Of a stretch of 9,917 nucleotides of DNA, positions 1-5,561 are shown in pieces. Under the pieces are notes generated by a model. That model was not told the DNA's origin, did not search any database, and worked only from the letters and a program-made list of their open reading frames with translations. The position numbers were made by a program, and so were the translations under genes. Source of the stretch: CAYJXA01 sp964404595. Lineage in GTDB: Archaea; Nanobdellota; Nanobdellia; Woesearchaeales; GW2011-AR9. The stretch is from NCBI GenBank assembly GCA_964404595.1, contig CAYOKQ010000057.1, forward strand, positions 1-9,917. The letters are read 5' to 3'. The first letter of the stretch is position 1; every line of letters begins with the position of its first letter.

Positions 1-388
1 AAAACTTTTCTCCATGCAGCCCATATATTTTCGGCTCCAAAAAAAGCCAGTGGAAAAACAGGAAGAGAAGAAATATTCCGCCACCCATGAGCAAAATAGG
101 CGCAGATGCCTCCATGGCCTCCACCACCAGCGGATCGGAACTAAATGTCGCCGTAAGGGAACCAATAAATCCTAGCTGTGGATTGGCCATCCAGATGATT
201 ATCCAGGGCAGTAATCCCCGCACGACAAACACTGCAAATAGAATGCCCCACAGCAAAAACCATCGCCTTGCTTTTTGAGACATTGTACGCAGCACTTCCG
301 CATTAATGACTGCATTATCGATGCTGCTGATAGTTTCAAAAAGAGTCAGACCAAGAACGATAAGGATCAAGGAAAGGAAATCCGCCAT
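1..388 (-). CDS. DUF475 / TerC-like integral membrane protein, 3' end cut by window edge
   Basis: Reading the minus strand from the ATG at 388 gives 129 codons before the window ends. The product begins MADFLSLILIVLGLTLFE and continues with SSIDNAVINAEVL, RRWFLLWGILFAVFVVRGLLP and FHWLFLEPK. These match the N-terminal half of the DUF475 family, membrane proteins related to TerC (tellurium resistance/metal export); family members are about 340-380 residues, so well over half is missing. Visible are a first hydrophobic helix (about residues 5-18), an acidic SSIDNA motif inside the membrane region, a second helix (about 45-65) and a third (about 98-115). The substrate is unknown; metal-ion export is inferred from TerC relatives. 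There is no Shine-Dalgarno site before the ATG, but a TATA-like box lies 27 bases upstream, so the mRNA is probably leaderless. The family call is from memory of its sequence pattern. Confidence 0.85.
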   Translation of the reverse strand, partial: MADFLSLILIVLGLTLFETISSIDNAVINAEVLRTMSQKARRWFLLWGILFAVFVVRGLLPWIIIWMANPQLGFIGSLTATFSSDPLVVEAMEASAPILLMGGGIFLLFLFFHWLFLEPKIYGLHGEKF

Positions 389-410
389 TTTAATTAAAGA
401 AAGAGAGAGG

Positions 411-422
411 TTATTTAAAAAA
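411..422 (-). promoter_or_regulatory. TATA box of the DUF475 gene (leaderless)
   Basis: The minus strand reads TTTTTTAAATAA, centred about 27 bases before the ATG at 388. That is the archaeal TATA-to-transcription-start distance, so transcription should begin at or next to the start codon. Inferred from spacing only. Confidence 0.6.
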
Positions 423-676
423 CTGTCGCCGATTAGATCGTGGAAATGTAAATTTTATGTATTGGGATACGCATAGGCTATTAGTTTATATGGGCTCTGT
501 CTAAAATAAAAGGATTTAGAGCACATCATTGCACTAAACTCTTCCCAAAGGATAGCAGCAATATCTCTTTTGTGCGCTGACACTTCTTCTGGCCTTATTT
601 TTAACCTTTTTTGTACATTAACATTAAATAATTCATACTCTCAAAATCTATCAGGATACGCGTTATTAATAAAATA
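423..676. other. Intergenic stretch without a recognised gene
   Basis: No open frame with recognisable protein character is seen on either strand. One weak structure is visible: GCTC at 494-497 and TAAA at 502-505 can pair with TTTAGAGC at 515-522, giving an 8-base-pair stem with a 4-base bulge and a 9-base loop. The 8-mer GGATACGC occurs twice (about 467 and 654). The stretch lies downstream of the tRNA and upstream of the DUF475 gene; no clear terminator for the tRNA is visible beyond T-rich sequence next to its 3' end. Confidence 0.4.
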
Positions 677-712
677 TGGCCCCACCGTGATTTGAACACG
701 GGACCTCACGAT

Positions 713-766
713 GTCTTGCCTTACCTAGTGTTCTCAAAAACGAAGTTTTTGGCATCCTTGTAGGGA
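713..766 (-). other. tRNA intron 2 (54 bases, canonical position 37/38)
   Basis: The boundaries follow from the need for loop CTGATAA and T39 to pair with A31; no other cut gives a legal anticodon arm. Inside, AAAAAC-TTC-GTTTTT (750-736) forms a 6-base-pair hairpin and TGCC/GGCA can close a longer stem. The splice motif is degenerate. In the expected register only C32-G and U33-A of the four central pairs form, flanked by a CC/GG pair inside the intron. It may need a relaxed-specificity splicing endonuclease, or refold once intron 1 is gone. Confidence 0.75.
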
Positions 767-773
767 TATCAGT

Positions 774-790
774 GTCGCATCCTCACGGAA
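774..790 (-). other. tRNA intron 1 (17 bases, position 30/31)
   Basis: The intron reads TTCCGTGAGGATGCGAC on the minus strand. It forms a textbook bulge-helix-bulge splice motif. Exon bases C25-A28 (CGCA) pair fully with intron bases TGCG. The 3-base bulges are CG|T at the 5' cut and AC|A at the 3' cut. The intron interior folds as TCC-GTGA-GGA, a 3-base-pair stem closed by a GNRA-type tetraloop. The cut falls between G30 and A31 inside the anticodon stem, a non-canonical position known from some archaeal tRNAs. C25 also belongs to the D stem, so this helix competes with one D-stem pair before splicing. Confidence 0.85.
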
Positions 791-841
791 CGTGCGCTCC
801 ACCAGGCTGAGCTATAGGGCCATGACGAAGATGAACAGGGG

Positions 842-854
842 TTTATTTTTAAAG
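842..854 (-). promoter_or_regulatory. TATA box of the tRNA-Ile gene
   Basis: The minus strand reads CTTTAAAAATAAA. The centre of TTTAAAAAT is 28 bases before tRNA base G1 at 821, so transcription should start within one or two bases of the mature 5' end. Confidence 0.6.
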
Positions 855-874
855 ATTGCGTGTGAAAACGATTA

Positions 875-2332
875 TTACTTTTTCTTCCCCTCTTCCCATT
901 CTAAGAAGCTGTGCAGCATTTCCTGCCATAAATGCCCCAAATGGATGGTATTTTTCGGATCAAAAGCGGCCAAATCTAATTCTAATGTCGGGCCGTTATG
1001 CGAATTATATTTTTTCATATCTATAAATAAATCATCATACAATAATTTCATTTTTTCTAATTCTGCTTCCGGCCAGGCAGCTATTTCTTCTGGTCTTCCT
1101 CGTGCGAGAATCATCTCCCGGCACGCTTGCGGAGTGCGCAATAGTTTAATCATTAAATCTGATTGAGGAGCTGCAGCGTACGCTTTCTTGGCCAGGCCAA
1201 TTAATTCTTTCATCTGGGATGTGGACAAGTATCCCTGCTGGCGCAATCGTCTCCAGAAAATACTTTGGTCTTCAACGGGAGATCGATCTTCAACAAAACT
1301 TCTTCCAGATTGATATTGCTGCGATCGACGGCCAATTCGTTTGGGAATTAAACTTTTTTGTAATTCATATCCATATCTTTTTTTATCAAGCAAAAAATGA
1401 GCTAATAATTCATCAACGATAGCATCATTGCCACCACTGAGCTCGCGCATGATATCAATATCTAATTCTTCCTGTAATAATTCAGCCATGCTGGTTTTAG
1501 ACACGCCCACCAGACCTGCCATGGTAATGATGGTCTGATGTGCTGCTAAATACTTCCGTAATTGCCGCCGTGCTTCCCTGGTTCCTTTTTGTGCGCGGTT
1601 ATAATCGACTGCTTTCCATTCCAGCAGCGTAAGCCGTGGCGGTTGTTTATACTCTCGAAGGCGCGCGGCGATGGTTTGATACAATGGCAGCAGCTGGCCT
1701 TTATCATTATCCGTGCCAAATACAGGATCGGTCGCATCTATAGTTATAACCGGCTGACGCACGATCTGTTTGAAGAAATACTCATTTTTTCGTATATTCT
1801 CTCTAAGATAGGAAGGGTCATCGAGGAACTTCTTTTCTCCTTCTCGTCCATGACTTCTGATTCTATCCAGAAGAATTCCTATTTTTTTCTCAGGAATATG
1901 CAGATATATCCATACATCAGGTGACGTAACTCTTTTTCGCACTTCTCCATATAATTGTTCATACGTTGAAAACGCATCACCGATATGCTGCCGATTTGCC
2001 TCTGCGTAAATATGCCGATCTATTTCCAGTGGCTGGCCGTGAAATACTAAGCCTCGGGCATTATCAACTTTGGTTTGCTGGGCTAAGCGATTGCTTAGGC
2101 AGGCCATCTGAAATTCAAATGCATATCGTTCTGGTTGAGCAGAATAACGCTGAAATAATTCCTGATTATGTTCTTCGGATATAACTTGCACCTGCGCAGG
2201 CACCCAGAAATTTCCCTGCAGGCAGGAATATAATGTTTCTTTATACTGATCTATGGATCTGAAAAAAATATCTTTCCCTGCCTTAATGGGTCCGCCTACA
2301 GCAATAGTGATTTTATCTTCGAGATGGAGCAT
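875..2332 (-). CDS. Tandem fusion of two deoxynucleoside-kinase-like domains
   Basis: The 485-residue product holds two P-loop domains of the deoxynucleoside kinase (dNK) family, which transfer phosphate from ATP to nucleosides in cytoplasmic salvage. Domain 1 (about 6-225) shows GPIKAGKD (14-21), ISEEH (51-55, place of the catalytic Glu), FEFQMACLSNRLAQ (72-85), DRHIYAEAN (105-113) and lid LDRIRSHGREGE (155-166). Domain 2 (about 266-480) shows GLVGVSKTS (273-281), MREL (295-298), FVEDRSPVEDQSIFW (346-360), a near-perfect dNK motif, and lid arginines (405-413). Both P-loops are off-consensus: domain 1 has Asp21 where Ser/Thr follows Lys, domain 2 has Ser278 in place of the last Gly. Typical dNKs are about 200-250 residues, so this is a double-length fusion. 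The start overlaps the upstream gene by 20 bases and has its own Shine-Dalgarno site. Substrate is unknown. Confidence 0.8.
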   Translation of the reverse strand: MLHLEDKITIAVGGPIKAGKDIFFRSIDQYKETLYSCLQGNFWVPAQVQVISEEHNQELFQRYSAQPERYAFEFQMACLSNRLAQQTKVDNARGLVFHGQPLEIDRHIYAEANRQHIGDAFSTYEQLYGEVRKRVTSPDVWIYLHIPEKKIGILLDRIRSHGREGEKKFLDDPSYLRENIRKNEYFFKQIVRQPVITIDATDPVFGTDNDKGQLLPLYQTIAARLREYKQPPRLTLLEWKAVDYNRAQKGTREARRQLRKYLAAHQTIITMAGLVGVSKTSMAELLQEELDIDIMRELSGGNDAIVDELLAHFLLDKKRYGYELQKSLIPKRIGRRSQQYQSGRSFVEDRSPVEDQSIFWRRLRQQGYLSTSQMKELIGLAKKAYAAAPQSDLMIKLLRTPQACREMILARGRPEEIAAWPEAELEKMKLLYDDLFIDMKKYNSHNGPTLELDLAAFDPKNTIHLGHLWQEMLHSFLEWEEGKKK

Positions 2333-2894
2333 TAAGTTCCCTCAAATCTTTCAATGTTTTTTCGACAATAATGGTGGCCCAGCAGTTTGGCTCTTCCCGC
2401 GGCAGCCCGATGCAATGAGGAAGGTATAGGGTGATATACTCCGAAATTAGCCGATCCATTTCCTGCTGAAATGCTGGATTGGCATCGCGCATATGCAGTT
2501 GCAGATCAAATGTTGCAGGGAGATAATAAAGTGCCTGGTAGGGATGAATGTGTGCGTGGCCCTCCATCAAAGCAGTGTAATGATGATCTTGTCCTACCGC
2601 TCTGGTTAAGTATTTTTCATTATCATACACCGTTCTGTCACAAATAGCAATTTGATAGCCATGAATTTCTGCTTCCAATTCGGCAGCACACTGACTTAAG
2701 AGAATCCATCCTTGAGCTGGTAATATTGTTTCCCTGTCAATGGGAAAACCGCGTTCTCTAGCTTTAGTTGCAAGCTCAGCGATAACACGAACGGTGTAAC
2801 TTCGTTTTTTTAACTCTGCGGCAATCTCGTGAGCTAAAGTTGTCTTTCCAGTTCCATGAGTGCCCATAAGGCCAATTTTATACAACGCGATCAC
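2313..2894 (-). CDS. AAA_28/NadR-like P-loop NTPase or small-molecule kinase
   Basis: The 193-residue product starts with GTG at 2894. It has a perfect Walker A, GTHGTGKTT (11-19), a conserved-looking VIAELATKARERGFPI block (37-52), a helix rich in Gln/Glu (AQGWILLSQCAAELEAEI), and a Walker B/DR segment ICDRTVYDN (84-92) followed by a lid-like region. This layout fits the AAA_28 group, related to the NadR ribosylnicotinamide kinase and thymidylate kinase-like folds; the exact substrate cannot be told. It is the first gene of a two-gene operon and its last 20 bases overlap the start of the tandem dNK gene, so the two are probably made together. A nucleotide salvage role is inferred from that partner. 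The GTG start is preferred because the P-loop begins within 11 residues of it, as usual for the family. Confidence 0.8.
   Translation of the reverse strand: MIALYKIGLMGTHGTGKTTLAHEIAAELKKRSYTVRVIAELATKARERGFPIDRETILPAQGWILLSQCAAELEAEIHGYQIAICDRTVYDNEKYLTRAVGQDHHYTALMEGHAHIHPYQALYYLPATFDLQLHMRDANPAFQQEMDRLISEYITLYLPHCIGLPREEPNCWATIIVEKTLKDLRELNAPSRR
2339..2343 (-). promoter_or_regulatory. Shine-Dalgarno site of the tandem dNK gene
   Basis: GAGGG lies 6 bases before the ATG at 2332, inside the end of the upstream kinase gene. It supports this start and independent re-initiation within the operon. Confidence 0.65.
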
Positions 2895-2912
2895 CTTTTT
2901 GGTTTTAGGTGA

Positions 2913-2932
2913 ACATAAAATACCTTAAAAAG
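2913..2932 (-). promoter_or_regulatory. Candidate promoter of the kinase operon
   Basis: Two overlapping TATA-like choices lie on the minus strand: CTTTTTAAGG (2932-2923, centre 34 bases before the GTG) and ATTTTATG (about 2920-2913, 23 bases before it). Either gives a very short or absent leader; which is used cannot be decided from sequence. Confidence 0.4.
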
Positions 2933-2980
2933 ACTGTGGTGATGGCAGGTATAGATTGGAATAAATACATGTGAGGAAAC

Positions 2981-2990
2981 CTTTTTATAG
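2981..2990 (+). promoter_or_regulatory. TATA box of the 104-residue unknown gene (leaderless)
   Basis: CTTTTTATAG is centred 26 bases before the ATG at 3012, with an A-rich GAGGAAAC stretch just upstream as possible BRE. The spacing predicts transcription starting at the start codon. Confidence 0.6.
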
Positions 2991-3011
2991 TTAGTTGAAT
3001 TGAAATAGTGT

Positions 3012-3326
3012 ATGAATAAAGTAGATGATATTGAATTTTCGAGAATATATCTTGACAGAATTGAAAAAGTTAGATCGGTGCTGCAAAGAAATAAACTTGA
3101 TCTAGTTAGGCGACAGGATGGTGGTGGTGTGGACATATTTCACCTTGGAAATGAGCGATATTATAAAATCCATTTTATGTACCGATCCGCCACCTGCATT
3201 GAGGTGTACGATCTAGTAGATATTTATGCCGGTTCTCGCAGCGAATCATCAAGCTTTGCGCAAAACGATCAAATTGCGCAGCGACTGGAACAAAAATTAG
3301 CATATTTGAATCTTATTGTACATTAA
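3012..3326 (+). CDS. Small protein of unknown function with a decayed neighbour copy
   Basis: The 104-residue product is not recognised. It is charged and soluble, with no signal peptide or membrane segment. Residues 8-32 look like an amphipathic helix (FSRIYLDRIEKVRSVLQRNK), followed by DGGGVDIFHLGNERYYKIHF, which looks like beta strands, and a C-terminal helix ending RLEQKLAYLNLIV. It should be real: a TATA box sits at leaderless distance, and a second copy of its C-terminal 55-60 codons lies at 3760-3939 with protein-level conservation (YYKI/YYRI, DIYAG, RLEQ). The stop codon directly abuts the stop of the convergent zinc-ribbon gene, with no spare bases. It is divergent from the kinase operon, but no functional link is evident. 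Confidence 0.7.
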   Translation: MNKVDDIEFSRIYLDRIEKVRSVLQRNKLDLVRRQDGGGVDIFHLGNERYYKIHFMYRSATCIEVYDLVDIYAGSRSESSSFAQNDQIAQRLEQKLAYLNLIVH

Positions 3327-3686
3327 CTAGTCAAAATATTCCACATCTCTGGAAGTAATAATGGTTTCTTTAGGTATAAATTTCTGCGGTGATGTTGGTG
3401 TTGTTTTAACAGGGGTGCTTTCTTTGGTTGCAGTAATAGCTTTCATCTCCATCGCTTTCTTGAAATTAACATTGCCGCAGCGCAGGCAGTTGAAGTAGGG
3501 CCCAAATTTCCCGCTGCGCTGTTCAAGCCAGCTCCCGCAGGTGCATTTGATATCCTGTAATTGTTCTTTGGTATGTTGATAACACACTTCCAAACCCGAT
3601 TCTGTCTTTTGAGTTGCAGTTCTACCACAGAAAGTGCAATTGCTTAATTTTGATTGTCCATATACTTTTTTGGCTCGGAAGCGCAT
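3327..3686 (-). CDS. Archaeal zinc-ribbon protein with two Cys/His metal sites
   Basis: From the ATG at 3686 the product is 119 residues beginning MRFRAKKVYGQSK. It has two likely zinc sites: C17-x2-C20 with C35-x2-H38, and C48-x-C50 with C67-x2-C70. The second, around CTCGSWLEQRSGKFGPYFNC, resembles topoisomerase-type C4 zinc fingers, so nucleic-acid binding is a reasonable inference. A Thr/Pro/Lys-rich linker leads to the acidic tail ITSRDVEYFD. I recall similar small proteins in DPANN archaea but know no assigned function. The frame stays open to an ATG at 3764, which would add 26 basic residues. I reject that start because a TATA box (3708-3716) lies inside the extension at exact leaderless distance from 3686, and the added part overlaps the neighbouring gene remnant. 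Confidence 0.8.
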   Translation of the reverse strand: MRFRAKKVYGQSKLSNCTFCGRTATQKTESGLEVCYQHTKEQLQDIKCTCGSWLEQRSGKFGPYFNCLRCGNVNFKKAMEMKAITATKESTPVKTTPTSPQKFIPKETIITSRDVEYFD

Positions 3687-3707
3687 AAAGGAAGTAAATT
3701 TATGAGG

Positions 3708-3716
3708 TTTATATTT
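3708..3716 (-). promoter_or_regulatory. TATA box of the zinc-ribbon gene (decides its start)
   Basis: The minus strand reads AAATATAAA, centred 26 bases before the ATG at 3686. It would lie inside the coding region if the upstream ATG at 3764 were used. Confidence 0.65.
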
Positions 3717-3759
3717 GTTTTTGTTTAGCTCAAAAAATCTTCTAGAAAAAGTATTGTAA

Positions 3760-3939
3760 AACAAAGATAAGTTATATTATCGTATTAGTTGTATATCCTT
3801 CTTGCCGCAAAGAACCACTTGCCGTAGCTTGGATATTTATGCAGGTCCTGAGCATGAATCTGGTTCAACAGAGCGAAACAATAAAATTATCTCAAGGCTA
3901 GAACAACAATTAGTGGAAAGAGAACCCAAAAGTGCCTAG
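3760..3939 (+). pseudogene. Truncated copy of the 104-residue unknown gene
   Basis: An open frame bounded by a TAA at 3757-3759 and a TAG at 3937-3939 encodes YYRISCISF..., SLDIYAGPEHESGS, NNKIISRLEQQLVEREPKSA. It aligns with the C-terminal part of the protein at 3012-3326 (YYKIHFMY..., DLVDIYAGSRSES, NDQIAQRLEQKL) with about one single-residue gap. At DNA level GATATTTATGC and GGT are shared at 3219-3233 and 3832-3846. The N-terminal half (about 45 residues) is missing and there is no ATG at a suitable place, so it is best read as a remnant of a duplication. A short gene using a rare start such as TTG cannot be excluded. Confidence 0.65.
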
Positions 3940-3977
3940 CCAGCCCCCAGACTTAATATGTGCATTCTTTGGGAGAA

Positions 3978-3986
3978 TTTTTAAAT
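3978..3986 (+). promoter_or_regulatory. TATA box of the radical SAM gene (leaderless)
   Basis: TTTTTAAAT is centred 27 bases before the ATG at 4009; no Shine-Dalgarno site lies between them. Confidence 0.65.
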
Positions 3987-4008
3987 CACCTATATTCTCT
4001 AGTATATA

Positions 4009-5466
4009 ATGAAATATACAATCTTGGATTGTTATACCGACGAAGCATCAGGACTTGGAGTTCCACCCTACCTAGGTACATATCCCAGATATATCTATGG
4101 TAAATTGAAGAAAGATGGGCATGACGTAAAATACCTTACTATTGATGATCTTCGCTTATGGAAAAAATATGGAGGGATTAAAAGAGAACCAACAGAAAAG
4201 CAAAAGACCAATATTCTCGTTTATAATACCACCGTAAATGAGGCACGAAAAGTTCTGGAAAAAACAGACGTTCTGGTGGTTATCATTGGGGTGCATGTGC
4301 CTGGCAAATATCTCACTGCTCTTCCGGGAACTTTGCATGAGATAATTCCTTTGCTGCGAGACCTTCCCCTGAAAAAAATTCTCACTGGCCCGGCTATTTT
4401 CGGTACGCAGCTTGAAGGCGGCAAAACCTATGAACAGGTTAATATGGATATTTTTGATGAAGCAATTGATTATACTGACTCTTTTGAAAATCTCAATGCG
4501 TATGCTGCTCATGGCGCAGATATTTTGCATGAGATTCCAGATGCACGTGTTATTGAAATTGAAACAAGCAGGGGATGTAAAGTTGGCAAATGCAGCTTTT
4601 GCACTGAGCCGATTAAAAGTAAATTTATTAATCGAAAAATGGAAGACGTGGTCAAAGAATTAAAAGCATATTATGATGCCGGTGCGCGTTATTTTCGTTT
4701 AGGAAAACAAGCCGATTTTTATGCGAGTGATCGTCCAATTGAGATGCTGAAGATCATCCGTGAGCAATGCCCGGCCATTGAAATGCTGCAGATTGATAAT
4801 GTCAACCCCAATTCGGTCATTGCACCAGGCGGTGAAGAAATTACCAAAGCTATTGTACAATATTGTACTGCTGGAAATATTGCTGCATTTGGCGTGGAAA
4901 GCTTTGATCCTGAGGTGGTGAAAGCAAACTTGCTCAATACGGCGCCCCTGATGGCGATGAAAGCAATCCGGATCATCAATCAGTTTGGCGCACAGCGCGG
5001 AGATAATGGCTTGCCCAAATTTCTGCCCGGCATTAACATTATCTTTGGATTGCTGCAGGAAACCAAACAGACTCATCTCAAAAATATGGAAGCGCTGCGT
5101 CAAATCATGCAAGAAGGATTAATGCTGCGGCGTATTAATATTCGGCAGGTAGCAGTTTTACCCAACACTTTCTTGGAGCAGCATGGAGCACACAAATTTC
5201 TTCTCAAGAATAAAAAATATTACTGGAAATGGCGCAATGATATCCGCCAGCATATCGACTATCCGATGCTGGAAAGAATTTTACCTAAAGGAACGATTAT
5301 TCGTGACGTCTGGACGCAAATGTATGATGGCAAGACCACCTTTTGCCGACAGATGGGCACGTATCCTTTGGTCATTGGAATAAAAGGAAGGTTGCCATTG
5401 AAAGAAAAAATAGATGTGAAAGTAACAGGATATATGCTACGAAGTATAGTGGGAGAAAAGATTTAG
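4009..5466 (+). CDS. Radical SAM enzyme with B12-binding-like N-terminus and TRAM-like tail
   Basis: The 485-residue product has three parts. Residues 1-175 resemble the Rossmann-like N-terminal domain of B12-binding radical SAM proteins (GLGVPPYLGTYPRYIYGKLK, DDLRLWKKYGG, DVLVVIIGVHVPGKYL), but no DxHxxG cobalamin-ligand motif is visible. Residues 180-400 are the radical SAM barrel with IEIETSRGCKVGKCSFCTEP. The cluster cysteines C190, C195 and C198 are spaced CX4CX2C instead of the usual CX3CX2C. Residues about 445-483 (CRQMGTYPLVIGIKGRLPL, DVKVTGYMLRSIVGE) look like a TRAM domain, an RNA-binding module found in MiaB-type and other RNA-modifying enzymes. An RNA or ribosomal-protein substrate is therefore possible but unproven. 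The gene stands alone with its own promoter, and the ATG is supported by the TATA spacing. Confidence 0.85.
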   Translation: MKYTILDCYTDEASGLGVPPYLGTYPRYIYGKLKKDGHDVKYLTIDDLRLWKKYGGIKREPTEKQKTNILVYNTTVNEARKVLEKTDVLVVIIGVHVPGKYLTALPGTLHEIIPLLRDLPLKKILTGPAIFGTQLEGGKTYEQVNMDIFDEAIDYTDSFENLNAYAAHGADILHEIPDARVIEIETSRGCKVGKCSFCTEPIKSKFINRKMEDVVKELKAYYDAGARYFRLGKQADFYASDRPIEMLKIIREQCPAIEMLQIDNVNPNSVIAPGGEEITKAIVQYCTAGNIAAFGVESFDPEVVKANLLNTAPLMAMKAIRIINQFGAQRGDNGLPKFLPGINIIFGLLQETKQTHLKNMEALRQIMQEGLMLRRINIRQVAVLPNTFLEQHGAHKFLLKNKKYYWKWRNDIRQHIDYPMLERILPKGTIIRDVWTQMYDGKTTFCRQMGTYPLVIGIKGRLPLKEKIDVKVTGYMLRSIVGEKI

Positions 5467-5513
5467 AACCTAAGAACTTTTAGTATATCTCCCGACAGAT
5501 CATATGCCAAACA

Positions 5514-5523
5514 TTTATATATC
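5514..5523 (+). promoter_or_regulatory. TATA box of the DUF4382 lipoprotein gene
   Basis: TTTATATATC predicts a start near 5545, leaving a leader of about 17 bases that contains the Shine-Dalgarno site. Confidence 0.55.
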
Positions 5524-5549
5524 TTTTAATTATGCTAAATATACTTTAT

Positions 5550-5555
5550 GGAGGG
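5550..5555 (+). promoter_or_regulatory. Shine-Dalgarno site deciding the lipoprotein start
   Basis: GGAGGG lies 6 bases before the ATG at 5562. Two in-frame upstream ATGs (5532, 5556) lack such a site, and 5532 precedes the predicted transcription start. Confidence 0.75.
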
Positions 5556-5561
5556 ATGCTA

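Larger units (their letters stand above)
677..821 (-). tRNA. tRNA-Ile(GAU) with two introns
   Basis: On the minus strand a complete cloverleaf forms after two introns are removed, leaving 74 bases. The acceptor GGCCCTA pairs with TGGGGCC (one G-T pair) and the discriminator is A; CCA is not encoded. D stem is GCTC/GAGC, variable loop AGGTC, T arm CCGTG-TTCAAAT-CACGG. The unspliced gene has no valid anticodon loop: CACG is followed by TTCCG, with C where U33 should be. Removing 774-790 and 713-766 gives stem CACGA/TCGTG and loop CTGATAA, so U33, anticodon GAU and A37. The body closely matches what I recall of archaeal tRNA-Ile(GAU). The first exon runs 821-791, the second only 773-767 (7 bases), the third 712-677. 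A TATA box sits at 842-854. Confidence 0.9.

Noticed and set aside
87..278. Plus-strand frame of 63 codons
   Set aside because: Antisense to the DUF475 gene, which has clear family motifs; no promoter or ribosome site.
500..560. C/D-box small RNA on the minus strand
   Set aside because: An AUGAUGU resembles a C box but no properly placed D, C' or D' boxes follow.
467..661. Repeat array or CRISPR suggested by two GGATACGC copies
   Set aside because: Only two 8-base copies with no conserved flanks or regular spacing; likely chance.
713..790. One large single intron in the tRNA
   Set aside because: A single cut leaves no legal anticodon loop: the 5' side has CACGTTC with C at position 33 and T opposite T39. 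Only removing two pieces gives a paired stem with U33.
792..1166. Plus-strand frame of 124 codons beside the tRNA
   Set aside because: It runs across the tRNA edge and antisense to the dNK gene, and the translation shows no family pattern; the minus-strand gene explains the sequence.
1562..1924. Plus-strand frame of 120 codons inside the dNK gene
   Set aside because: Shadow of the minus-strand coding region; composition follows the complementary codons and no motif is seen.
2891..3136. Minus-strand frame of 81 codons upstream of the kinase operon
   Set aside because: It crosses the divergent promoter region and overlaps the 104-residue gene, whose coding status is supported by its second copy.
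4156..4530. Minus-strand frame of 124 codons inside the radical SAM gene
   Set aside because: Shadow frame; the plus strand carries a full-length recognised enzyme with its own promoter.
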